Source of the DNA: Anaerolineales bacterium
GTDB lineage: Bacteria; Chloroflexota; Anaerolineae; Anaerolineales; UBA6663
Assembly: GCA_016789245.1 (NCBI GenBank)
Contig: JAEURM010000010.1
Span: 1-19,930 of the forward strand
Reading direction: 5' to 3'
DNA length: 19,930 nucleotides
Both the position numbers and the translations under genes were made by a program. Shown piece by piece: positions 7,502 through 13,932 of the stretch; position 1 is the first letter of the stretch, and every line of letters begins with the position of its first letter. Under the pieces are notes generated by a model. The model saw only the letters and a program-made list of their open reading frames with translations. It did not search any database and had not been told where the DNA came from.

Positions 7502-8680
7502 ATGACCACAACCACAGCAGACATTATCATCATTGGCGGCGGGATTAATGGCGCTAGCACGGCGTTTAATTTAGCCAACTTGGGCGCGAAGAACGTAGTC
7601 TTACTGGAGCGCAACGATGTGTGCTCCGGCGGCACGGCGAAATCCTGCGCCATCTGCCGCACGCACTACTCCATTGAGCCGAACCGCCTGCACGCTGTGG
7701 AAAGCCTGAAGATTTTTGAGAACTTTCAAGATGTGGTGGGCGGCTCGGCGGGCTTTCACCGCACCGGCTACATCATCCTTGGGCCGGAGAGCCACCGCGC
7801 GCCCATGCTGGACGTATTCAAAGCGCAAAATGCGCTCGGCATTGATACCGCCGTGCTGAGCAAAGCCGAAGCGCAGAAAATTCACCCCCTGCTCAACTTA
7901 GATGATATTGAAGTGATTGGCTACGATACGCGCGCCGGTTACTGTGACCCGCACTTGGCCACCAACACCTATGTGAGCCGCGCCAAAGAGTTGGGCGTGA
8001 ACATCCGCACCAGCACGCCGGTAACGAAGGTGGAAGTGGTGGGCAACATTAAGCGTTTACACACGCCGCACGGCATTTTTGAAACACCTACGCTGGTGGT
8101 CATTGCTGGCCCGTGGACGAATTCGCTCACCGAGCAAATCGGTGTGAAGTTTCCGTACGAAATTAGCCGCCACAAAGTGATTACGCTCAAAATCAATCAG
8201 CCGTATGATATTGATTGGCCCACAGTGAAAGACCTGACCACGGCGGACAAAATTTACTTCCGCCCGGAAACCGGCGGCGTGGTGTTGGTGGGCACCGGTG
8301 ACCACGGTGACCCGATTGAAGACGCGGATACATTGCTTGACAATCAAGTGAATATGGAACATGTGGAGCACATCAGCAGTTTGATTGCCCACCGCATGCC
8401 GGCCTTCCAGAATTCACAATACACAGCAGGTTGGACTGGCCCGTACGATATTACGCCGGACTGGAACCCGATTTTGGGCGCAGTGCCGGGCCACGAAGGC
8501 GTGTTTGTGGGCGTGGGCTTTAGCGGCCACGGCTTTAAGATGGCACCCACCGTGGGTGAATCTTTAGCACAGACGGTGCTGGACCTGCCGGTACGCGTTT
8601 CTATTGAGGCCTACAGCCCCAGCCGTTTTGCCGAGGGCAAGGCTCTGCACGGCGCGTACGGCATTGGCTCCATTTCTTAA
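7502..8680 (+). CDS. FAD-dependent oxidoreductase, sarcosine oxidase beta/dimethylglycine oxidase-like (DAO family)
   Basis: A 392-residue DAO-fold enzyme. The FAD-binding loop is IIGGGINGAS (10-19), with Glu36 ending the second strand (VVLLERND), then GGTAKSCAICRTHYS (43-57), the signature seen in SoxB-like enzymes. The C-terminal part has the substrate and flavin segment AGWTGPYDITPDWNPILG and VGFSGHGFKMAPTVGE. It is a different subfamily from the MSOX-like gene at 1500: it lacks the Cys315-type covalent flavin motif, and no alpha, gamma or delta subunit gene of heterotetrameric sarcosine oxidase is near. Expected chemistry is dehydrogenation of an N-methyl or secondary amine to an imine, possibly releasing formaldehyde. 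ATG 7502 follows CAGGA at 7488-7492. The stop codon is 3 nt before mttB2, so the two are almost certainly co-transcribed and translationally coupled. Substrate unknown. Confidence 0.87.
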   Translation: MTTTTADIIIIGGGINGASTAFNLANLGAKNVVLLERNDVCSGGTAKSCAICRTHYSIEPNRLHAVESLKIFENFQDVVGGSAGFHRTGYIILGPESHRAPMLDVFKAQNALGIDTAVLSKAEAQKIHPLLNLDDIEVIGYDTRAGYCDPHLATNTYVSRAKELGVNIRTSTPVTKVEVVGNIKRLHTPHGIFETPTLVVIAGPWTNSLTEQIGVKFPYEISRHKVITLKINQPYDIDWPTVKDLTTADKIYFRPETGGVVLVGTGDHGDPIEDADTLLDNQVNMEHVEHISSLIAHRMPAFQNSQYTAGWTGPYDITPDWNPILGAVPGHEGVFVGVGFSGHGFKMAPTVGESLAQTVLDLPVRVSIEAYSPSRFAEGKALHGAYGIGSIS

Positions 8681-8683
8681 ACC

Positions 8684-10204
8684 ATGAGCACCCGAGAACG
8701 CCGCCGCGAGCGCACGCCCCGTAAGCAAGCCAACATCTCACCGGCCGGTTTGGAAGGTGGCCGCTACCAGCCATTAACTGAAGCCGAAGTTCACCGCATC
8801 CACGAAGCGGCGCTGAGCGTGTTGGAACGCACCGGTGTAGAGATTGTGGAATCTGAGTGCCGCCAAATCATGGTGAACGCTGGGGCCAAATTGGATGCGG
8901 CCCACAACCGTGTGTACATTCCGCGCCAGATGGTGGAAGCGGCGCTGAAAGTGGCGAACCGCGATGTGGTGTTGTACAGCCGCGATGGCAAAACGGATTT
9001 GCACCTGCGCGGCAAACGCGTGCACTTAGGCACCGGCGGCGCGGCGGTGCTGGTGCTGGATTTAGAAACCGGCCACACGCGGCACAGCCAACTGCGGGAT
9101 ATCTATGATATTGGCCGGCTGGTAGAAACGCTGGATAACATTCACTTTTACATCCGCCCGGTGGTAGCGCGGGATGTTTCCAACGACGAGATTGATATCA
9201 ACACGTTTTACGCGGCGCTCACAGCCACCAACAAACATGTAATGGGCGGCTGTTACTTCGCCAGCAAAGTAGCGGAGCTAAAAGAATTAGGGGTGATGAT
9301 GGCCGGCAGTGAAGAAGCCTTCCTCGCGCGGCCTTTCTTCTCGCTCAACTTGGGCTACATGATTAGCCCACTGCGGTTTGCGGCGGAAACAATAGAAACG
9401 GTAATTGTGGCCGTGCGCGCCGGATTGCCCATCGCCCTCGTCTCCGCCCCCCTCAGTGGCGCCACGGCGCCCGCTTCGCTCATCGGTACTTTGGTGCAAT
9501 CCATCGCCGAAGAATTGGCCGGCATCACTTTCGTGCAACTGCTCCGGCCCGGCCACCCCATGCTCATGGGTTCCATGCCGCTGGTAACAGATTTGCGCAC
9601 CGGCGCGATGATTGGCGGTTGTGCTGAGCTGGCGCTGATGAACGCCGCCGCCGCGCAGATGAGCCACTTCTACGGTTTGCCGCTGTACAACTCCTGCGGC
9701 ATCACGGAAAGCAAAGTACCAGATGTGCAAGCCGGTTTTGAGAAGGGCCTCACCACCGCCGTTACCGCGCTGGCGGGCGCGCAATACAATCACCATGCGG
9801 CCGGCATGCTGGAAAGTTTGCTCTCGGTGGCGTATGAAAATTACGTGATTGATGATGATATTGGCGGCCAAGTGATGCGGCTGGTGCGCGGCTTAGAAGT
9901 GACGGACGAAACACTTTCGCTGGATGTGATTCACAACATTTGCACAGAAGGCCCCGGCCACTATTTGGGCCATGAGCAAACCATCTCGTTGATGAACAGT
10001 GAATACCACTACCCCCACACCGCAGACCGCACCACACGCCAAAGCTGGGAAGAAGCGGGTGCGCTGGATATGCGCGAGAAGGCCAAACGCAAAGCGCGTG
10101 AAATTCTCAAAACCAACTACCCAGAAATTATTTCTGCCGAAACCGATGCGCGGATCCGTGAGCGATTTAAGATATTGTTGCCAAGGGAAGTGATGCACTC
10201 ATAA
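8684..10204 (+). CDS. MttB-superfamily (trimethylamine methyltransferase-like) protein 2, non-pyrrolysine
   Basis: A 506-residue protein, a typical length for the superfamily. After a basic N-terminus (1-16), homology runs from about residue 28 (RYQPLTEAEVHRIHEAAL) through the barrel. The best motif is GITESKVPDVQAGFE (339-353), followed by AAGMLESLLSVAYENYVIDD (372-391), both hallmark regions of MttB and of non-Pyl members such as MtgB. The reading frame has no internal TAG, so no pyrrolysine. Start ATG 8684 is 3 nt after the flavin oxidase stop codon and lacks its own Shine-Dalgarno, suggesting translational coupling. This pairing puts a methyl-removing and an amine-oxidising protein on one message. 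As for copy 1, no corrinoid protein gene is visible. The stop codon TAA (10202-10204) directly abuts the left octamer array of the four-helix-bundle cassette. Confidence 0.87.
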   Translation: MSTRERRRERTPRKQANISPAGLEGGRYQPLTEAEVHRIHEAALSVLERTGVEIVESECRQIMVNAGAKLDAAHNRVYIPRQMVEAALKVANRDVVLYSRDGKTDLHLRGKRVHLGTGGAAVLVLDLETGHTRHSQLRDIYDIGRLVETLDNIHFYIRPVVARDVSNDEIDINTFYAALTATNKHVMGGCYFASKVAELKELGVMMAGSEEAFLARPFFSLNLGYMISPLRFAAETIETVIVAVRAGLPIALVSAPLSGATAPASLIGTLVQSIAEELAGITFVQLLRPGHPMLMGSMPLVTDLRTGAMIGGCAELALMNAAAAQMSHFYGLPLYNSCGITESKVPDVQAGFEKGLTTAVTALAGAQYNHHAAGMLESLLSVAYENYVIDDDIGGQVMRLVRGLEVTDETLSLDVIHNICTEGPGHYLGHEQTISLMNSEYHYPHTADRTTRQSWEEAGALDMREKAKRKAREILKTNYPEIISAETDARIRERFKILLPREVMHS

Positions 10205-10236
10205 GCAGGTGGGCAGGTGAGCGGGTGCGCAAGTGA
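10205..10236. repeat. Left octamer array (4 units, GCAGGTGA type)
   Basis: Four consecutive 8-nt units: GCAGGTGG, GCAGGTGA, GCGGGTGC, GCAAGTGA. It begins at the first base after the mttB2 stop codon. Part of it (from 10217) pairs with the right array. Confidence 0.8.
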
Positions 10237-10269
10237 GAAATGAAAAAGGATATACTTCTGAAAACATTC

Positions 10270-10281
10270 AGGAGGCCTCCT
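10270..10281 (+). promoter_or_regulatory. Shine-Dalgarno inside a perfect 12-bp palindrome
   Basis: AGGAGGCCTCCT is a perfect palindrome whose first half is the strong Shine-Dalgarno that fixes the start of the four-helix-bundle gene at ATG 10282. Its second half is anti-Shine-Dalgarno-like and could pair with the first half of another transcript, or locally with a shortened stem, lowering translation. A regulatory role is inferred. Confidence 0.5.
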
Positions 10282-10674
10282 ATGAACCGCAAACCGATAA
10301 AAACCCATCGTGATCTTGATGTGTACAAAATGGCCTTTGACGCTTCTATGCAGATTTTTAGATTGAGCAAGAAGTTTCCCACCGAAGAACGTTATTCCCT
10401 CACTGACCAAATTCGGCGTTCATCCCGCTCGGTAGCCGCTAATTTGGCGGAAGCATGGCGCAAGCGCCGCTATGAGAATAGTTTTCTAAACAAACTCACG
10501 GATTCTGAAGCCGAAGCCGCCGAGACTCAAACGTGGCTTGAGTTCGCTGTTGAATGTGAATACCTAGAACGCAAATCAGCCCGTGAGCTTTACCGAGCTT
10601 ACAATCAAATTATCGGCAAAATCGTTACCATGGTTAATCATCCTGAGCCGTGGATTTTGCAAAAGACCAAATAA
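10282..10674 (+). CDS. Four-helix-bundle protein (23S rRNA intervening-sequence/S23 family)
   Basis: A 130-residue protein. ATG 10282 is chosen because AGGAGG lies 6 nt upstream and because family members start just before the RDLDVY motif; an in-frame ATG at 10240 would add 14 unrelated residues. Family hallmarks are HRDLDVYKMAFDASMQIF, the strongly conserved FPTEERYSLTDQIRRSSRSV followed by AANLAEAW, and the later WLEFAVECEYL. This is the fold of proteins encoded in 23S rRNA intervening sequences; DGR accessory proteins (Avd) share it. The surface is rich in arginine and lysine, consistent with nucleic-acid binding, but the function is not established. It interrupts the metabolic operon, has lower GC than its neighbours, and is enclosed by inverted octamer arrays. 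No reverse transcriptase or template/variable repeat is visible, so a DGR is not indicated here. Confidence 0.88.
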   Translation: MNRKPIKTHRDLDVYKMAFDASMQIFRLSKKFPTEERYSLTDQIRRSSRSVAANLAEAWRKRRYENSFLNKLTDSEAEAAETQTWLEFAVECEYLERKSARELYRAYNQIIGKIVTMVNHPEPWILQKTK

Positions 10675-10680
10675 CACAGC

Positions 10681-10712
10681 TTCTCACTTTCTCACCCGCT
10701 CACTTTCACACC
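10681..10712. repeat. Right octamer array, inverted relative to the left one
   Basis: Consecutive 8-nt units TTCTCACT, TTCTCACC, CGCTCACT, TTCACACC; on the reverse strand they read as GTGAG-type octamers like those at 10205-10236. The segment 10681-10703 is complementary to 10217-10239 with two mismatches. It ends just before the Shine-Dalgarno of the AOR gene (GGAG at about 10721). Confidence 0.75.
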
Positions 10713-10729
10713 AGCCCCTTGGAGAATCT

Positions 10730-12622
10730 ATGCTCGCCGGTATACACAAAAAAATCCTGCACATCAACCTTAGCACCGGTAATATTCACGTTGAAAAGCC
10801 GCCGGAAGAATTCTACCGCTTGCTGGTGGGTGGCCGTGCGTTAGTGGCCTACCTGCTTTTGCGTGATTTACCCGCCAACACGGATGCCCTCAGCCCGGAG
10901 AACTTGCTGATTTTTGCGCCCGGCATCATGCAAGGCACGAGCTTGCCCGGCGCGGGGCGGCACGGCGTGGGTGGCAAAAGCCCACTCACGGGCGCGATTG
11001 GCTCCAGCGAGGCGGGCGGCTGGTGGGGGCATGAATTTAAGCGCACCGGTTACGATGCGTTAGTGATACGCGGGCGGGCGGAGAAGCCCGTGTATGTGTG
11101 GATCAAAGATCAACAGGTAGAAATCCGTTCTGCTGAACACTTGTGGGGGCAAGAAACATGGCCCACCGAAGTGGCGCTGAAACAAGAAATTGGCGACGAA
11201 AAAATTCGCGTGGCGCAAATTGGCCCAGCCGGTGAAAACCAAGTGCTGTACGCCGCCGTGATTCACGATATCAACCGTGCGGCGGGCCGCAACGGCTTAG
11301 GCGCGGTGATGGGCAGTAAAAATCTCAAAGCCGTAGCCGTGCGCGGCACCACCAACGTGCCCGTAGCCACCCGCCCGCGCGTCACTCAAGTTTCCAAATG
11401 GCTGGGCGAGAATTACAAAACATTGGCTTCGTGGGCCACCGCGCCCGGCCGTGGCACACAAGACTCTTTGGCGTGGTGGGGGCACCTCGGCGCACTGCCC
11501 ACGCAAAACTTCGGCCTGCCCCTGTGGGATGAACGCGAGCACTTGAGCGGCGAACGCAACTACGAAATGTTCTTCAAAGACCGCGATACCTGCCAAGCCT
11601 GCCCGATTGCTTGCAAACAAGTATTTGAACATGCCAGTGATAACCCATACCAAGTTTTGCGGCCAGAGTATGGTGGGCCGGAGTATGAAGGCATGGCCGC
11701 GTTGGGCGCTATGTGCCGCGTGAGTGATAACTTGGCCGTGTGCAAAGCCGCCGAGTTGTGCAACGCCAACGGGCTAGATGTAATTTCCACCGGAAGCTCC
11801 ATTGCCTTTGCCATGGAAGCTTTTGAGCGCGGCATCATCACAGAAAAGGATACCGGCGGTTTGGCATATCGCTGGGGAGATGGGGAATTGCTGGTGAAAT
11901 CGGTTGAGATGGTGGCGCGGCGGGAAGGGTTTGGCGCGGTGTTAGCGGACGGCGTGGCTCGCATGAGCGAACGTTTTGGCCCGGCCACCGCTGACTTTAA
12001 CTTGACGGTGAAGAAGCAAGAACTGCCCATGCATGAGCCGCGCTTAAAGCAGGCATTGGGCGTGGGCTATGCCGTGGCCCCCGTAGGCGCAGACCATATG
12101 ATGAACATGCACGATACCGATATTGCCTCGGAAGGCGAAGGCTTAAACCGCGTCAACTCCGTGCTGGAAAACAAAATTGGGCCGCAGAAGCCGGGCGACT
12201 TGAACGAAGATAAACTGCGCGCCTTCCACGCCGAAGTCAATTGGATGCACTTTCAGGATTGCGCCATCAACTGCCACTTTTATCCGTACCGCTATGAACA
12301 CCTTGCCAGCGCGCTCTCTGGCGTAACAGGTGAAGAGTTTAGCGTGCAAGATATTCTCAACGTGGGTGCGCGCGCGCAAACGCTCTGCCGCCTGTTTAAC
12401 TTGCGCGAAGGTTTTACAGCGGATGATGACAAACTCCCCAAGCGCGTGATGAAGGCGTTTGAAAGCGGCCCGTTGAAAAATGTGGCCATTAACGAAGATG
12501 CTTTTGAATGGGCCAAGCGCCGCTACTATGAATTGATGCAGTGGGATGTAGAAACCGGCGTGCCCACCCCTGCCTGCCTACGTGATTTAGACTTAACCGA
12601 TTTATTGCAATTTACACGCTGA
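10730..12622 (+). CDS. Tungsten-containing aldehyde:ferredoxin oxidoreductase (AOR family)
   Basis: A 630-residue protein from ATG 10730 (Shine-Dalgarno TTGGAG just upstream); the frame is open back to 10583 but that part overlaps the four-helix-bundle gene in another frame. It covers all three AOR domains. The N-terminal pterin-binding region shows GRHGVGGKSPLTGAIG (76-91) and AGRNGLGAVMGSKNLKAVA (185-203). The 4Fe-4S motif is Cys288, Cys291, Cys295 (CQACPIAC), the same numbers as in the Pyrococcus furiosus enzyme, with Cys511 or Cys515 as candidates for the fourth ligand. GARAQTLCRLFNLREGF (546-562) is the typical C-terminal signature. AORs oxidise aldehydes to acids in the cytosol and reduce ferredoxin. 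Here it could remove an aldehyde from the amine pathway. It is normally oxygen-sensitive, which is odd next to presumed O2-using oxidases. The exact aldehyde is unknown. Confidence 0.93.
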   Translation: MLAGIHKKILHINLSTGNIHVEKPPEEFYRLLVGGRALVAYLLLRDLPANTDALSPENLLIFAPGIMQGTSLPGAGRHGVGGKSPLTGAIGSSEAGGWWGHEFKRTGYDALVIRGRAEKPVYVWIKDQQVEIRSAEHLWGQETWPTEVALKQEIGDEKIRVAQIGPAGENQVLYAAVIHDINRAAGRNGLGAVMGSKNLKAVAVRGTTNVPVATRPRVTQVSKWLGENYKTLASWATAPGRGTQDSLAWWGHLGALPTQNFGLPLWDEREHLSGERNYEMFFKDRDTCQACPIACKQVFEHASDNPYQVLRPEYGGPEYEGMAALGAMCRVSDNLAVCKAAELCNANGLDVISTGSSIAFAMEAFERGIITEKDTGGLAYRWGDGELLVKSVEMVARREGFGAVLADGVARMSERFGPATADFNLTVKKQELPMHEPRLKQALGVGYAVAPVGADHMMNMHDTDIASEGEGLNRVNSVLENKIGPQKPGDLNEDKLRAFHAEVNWMHFQDCAINCHFYPYRYEHLASALSGVTGEEFSVQDILNVGARAQTLCRLFNLREGFTADDDKLPKRVMKAFESGPLKNVAINEDAFEWAKRRYYELMQWDVETGVPTPACLRDLDLTDLLQFTR

Positions 12623-12635
12623 AAACGTTAATAGA

Positions 12636-12686
12636 ACGCAGATAGCGCAGTTTTGCTAATCAGCGTTCATCTGCGCCTATCTGCGT
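12636..12686. repeat. Dyad with ATCTGCGT tandem units
   Basis: The arms ACGCAGATAGCGCAG (12636-12650) and CTGCGCCTATCTGCGT (12671-12686) pair with one bulged base. The right side continues as near-tandem 9-nt units CATCTGCGC, TATCTGCGT, CATCTGCGT (12669-12695). It lies in the 85-bp gap between the AOR and enolase-superfamily genes; no other signal is seen in that gap. Confidence 0.75.
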
Positions 12687-12707
12687 CATCTGCGTTTCAC
12701 AAGCCGC

Positions 12708-13835
12708 ATGAAAATAGACTCCATCGAAATTCGCCACTACCGCCTGCCACTTGACCCGCCTTTCAACGCCTCGTGGGACCCTAATCCACGCAAAACTTTT
12801 ACCAACACCGTTGTGCGCGTGACGGCGGGCGAGTACGAAGGCGTGGGTTCTGGTGATGCCATGCTGGGCTTTGTAGGCCATGAACATTTATTTATTGGCC
12901 AAGACCCGTTTACCATTGAGCGCCATGTGCGCATTTTGGATAACTTGCAATTTCACTATGGCCGGTGCTGGCCACTAGAAGTGGCGCTGTGGGATTTGAT
13001 GGGCAAGGCCAGCGGCCAGCCGGTGTGGAAATTGCTCGGCGGGCGGAGCAACCGCGTGCCGCTGTACGCCTCTTGTGGTGAGCGCAAACCAGCGGCTGAG
13101 CGCGCCGCTTCAGCCCAACAACTGCAAGCCCTCGGTTATCCCGCGCTCAAGATTCGGTTTCATGATGCCGATATCAAAAAAGATATTGCGGTGGTAGCCG
13201 CCACGCGGGAAGCTATTGGCAATGAAATGCACATTTTGGTAGATGCCAACCAAGGCTGGCAAATGCCGTGGGATGCCTCACCCACTTGGGATTTTAAAAC
13301 CGCGCTGTGGGTGGCCGATGCGTTGGCTGAGTTGGGCGTGTTTTGGCTGGAAGAGCCTTTGCACCGGCATGACTATGAAGGTTTGGCCAGCTTGCGCCGC
13401 CGCGCGAAACTGCGCATTGCGGGCGGCGAGGGTAACCGCGAGTACGCCGATTTGCGGCAATATCTAAAACACGGTTCGTTTGATGTGTACCAGCCAGATG
13501 TGGTGTGGTGCACGGGCGTTTTGCGCGCGCGGCAGTTAGCTGGTGAAGTGCAAGCGGAAGGTTGCATTTACACGCCGCACACTTGGGGTGATGGTTTAGT
13601 GTTGCTGGCCAACTTGCACGTGTGCGCCGCGCTCTCCACTGCGCCGTTTGTAGAATTTCCCTTTGACCCGCCCAACTGGACGCCTGAACGCCGCGATTTC
13701 ATTCTCCCCGCCCCCCTTCTCCCCAGCGGCCCCGGCTACATTGATTTGCCTGAGGCGCCCGGTTTAGGCGTAAACATTAACTGGGAAGCACTTGAACACC
13801 GGCGCGTTGATTCCGGTACAATGAAAGCCAGTTAA
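12708..13835 (+). CDS. Enolase-superfamily protein, mandelate racemase subgroup
   Basis: A 375-residue protein with the two-domain enolase-superfamily layout: an N-terminal capping domain (about 1-120) and a TIM barrel. Predicted Mg2+ ligands are Asp179 (VDANQGW), Glu215 or Glu216 (LEEP) and Glu241 (GGEGN). On the second barrel strand the acid/base motif is Lys148-Ile-Arg150 (K-x-R rather than the common K-x-K). On later strands Asp264 (YQPD) and His291 (TPHTWGDG) form the Asp-His dyad typical of the mandelate racemase subgroup; Glu316 in VEFPFD is the late conserved acid. These enzymes remove the alpha proton of a carboxylate and then racemise or dehydrate it, usually an acid sugar; betaine epimerases of hydroxyproline exist in the superfamily but are of the K-x-K type. 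Start ATG 12708 has no Shine-Dalgarno. Substrate unknown. Confidence 0.87.
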   Translation: MKIDSIEIRHYRLPLDPPFNASWDPNPRKTFTNTVVRVTAGEYEGVGSGDAMLGFVGHEHLFIGQDPFTIERHVRILDNLQFHYGRCWPLEVALWDLMGKASGQPVWKLLGGRSNRVPLYASCGERKPAAERAASAQQLQALGYPALKIRFHDADIKKDIAVVAATREAIGNEMHILVDANQGWQMPWDASPTWDFKTALWVADALAELGVFWLEEPLHRHDYEGLASLRRRAKLRIAGGEGNREYADLRQYLKHGSFDVYQPDVVWCTGVLRARQLAGEVQAEGCIYTPHTWGDGLVLLANLHVCAALSTAPFVEFPFDPPNWTPERRDFILPAPLLPSGPGYIDLPEAPGLGVNINWEALEHRRVDSGTMKAS

Positions 13836-13859
13836 CCACAAAGCAACTCAAAGCAATCT

Positions 13860-13893
13860 GAAGGCACACGAAGTTCTCCCTTCGTGTGCCTTC
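13860..13893. repeat. Perfect 14-bp-stem hairpin with CTTCGTG units
   Basis: GAAGGCACACGAAG (13860-13873) and CTTCGTGTGCCTTC (13880-13893) are exact complements around a 6-nt loop, 24 nt after the enolase-superfamily gene. Related units continue to the right (TTCGTGAAT, TTAGTGTAG, CTTAGTGGG, CTTCGTGG, up to 13928), reaching the start of the transporter gene. It could end transcription of the upstream genes, but only TTC with no T-run follows. Confidence 0.8.
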
Positions 13894-13932
13894 GTGAATA
13901 TTTAGTGTAGCTTAGTGGGTCTTCGTGGAAAA

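Larger units (their letters stand above)
10205..10712 (+). mobile_element. Candidate IVS-like cassette: four-helix-bundle gene between inverted octamer arrays
   Basis: The segment fills exactly the space between the mttB2 stop codon and the Shine-Dalgarno region of the AOR gene. It is bounded by inverted 23-nt arms (10217-10239 and 10681-10703; 21 of 23 positions complementary by hand alignment) that belong to 8-nt repeat arrays. It carries one gene of the family encoded in intervening sequences of bacterial 23S rRNA. Two 60-nt lines inside the gene count 40% and 47% GC, against 63% for a 60-nt line in mttB2. No transposase is present, and no target-site duplication could be identified. The element status is inferred. 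Confidence 0.5.

Noticed and set aside
9287..9871. A 194-codon open frame on the minus strand inside mttB2
   Set aside because: Fully antisense to conserved MttB sequence, with low-complexity Gly/His/Arg composition and no recognisable domain.
3867..10204. Possible pyrrolysine (amber) readthrough in the MttB genes
   Set aside because: Both genes are full-length for the family without any in-frame TAG, and end with TAA, so they are non-Pyl members.
10205..10236. CRISPR-like reading of the octamer repeats
   Set aside because: Units are only 8 nt, contiguous without spacers, and no cas gene is present.
10205..10712. A diversity-generating retroelement around the four-helix-bundle gene
   Set aside because: Avd shares this fold, but there is no reverse transcriptase and no template/variable repeat pair in the window.
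10583..10729. An N-terminal extension of the AOR gene upstream of ATG 10730
   Set aside because: It overlaps the four-helix-bundle gene and right repeat array in another frame and has no AOR similarity; family homology and a Shine-Dalgarno start at 10730.
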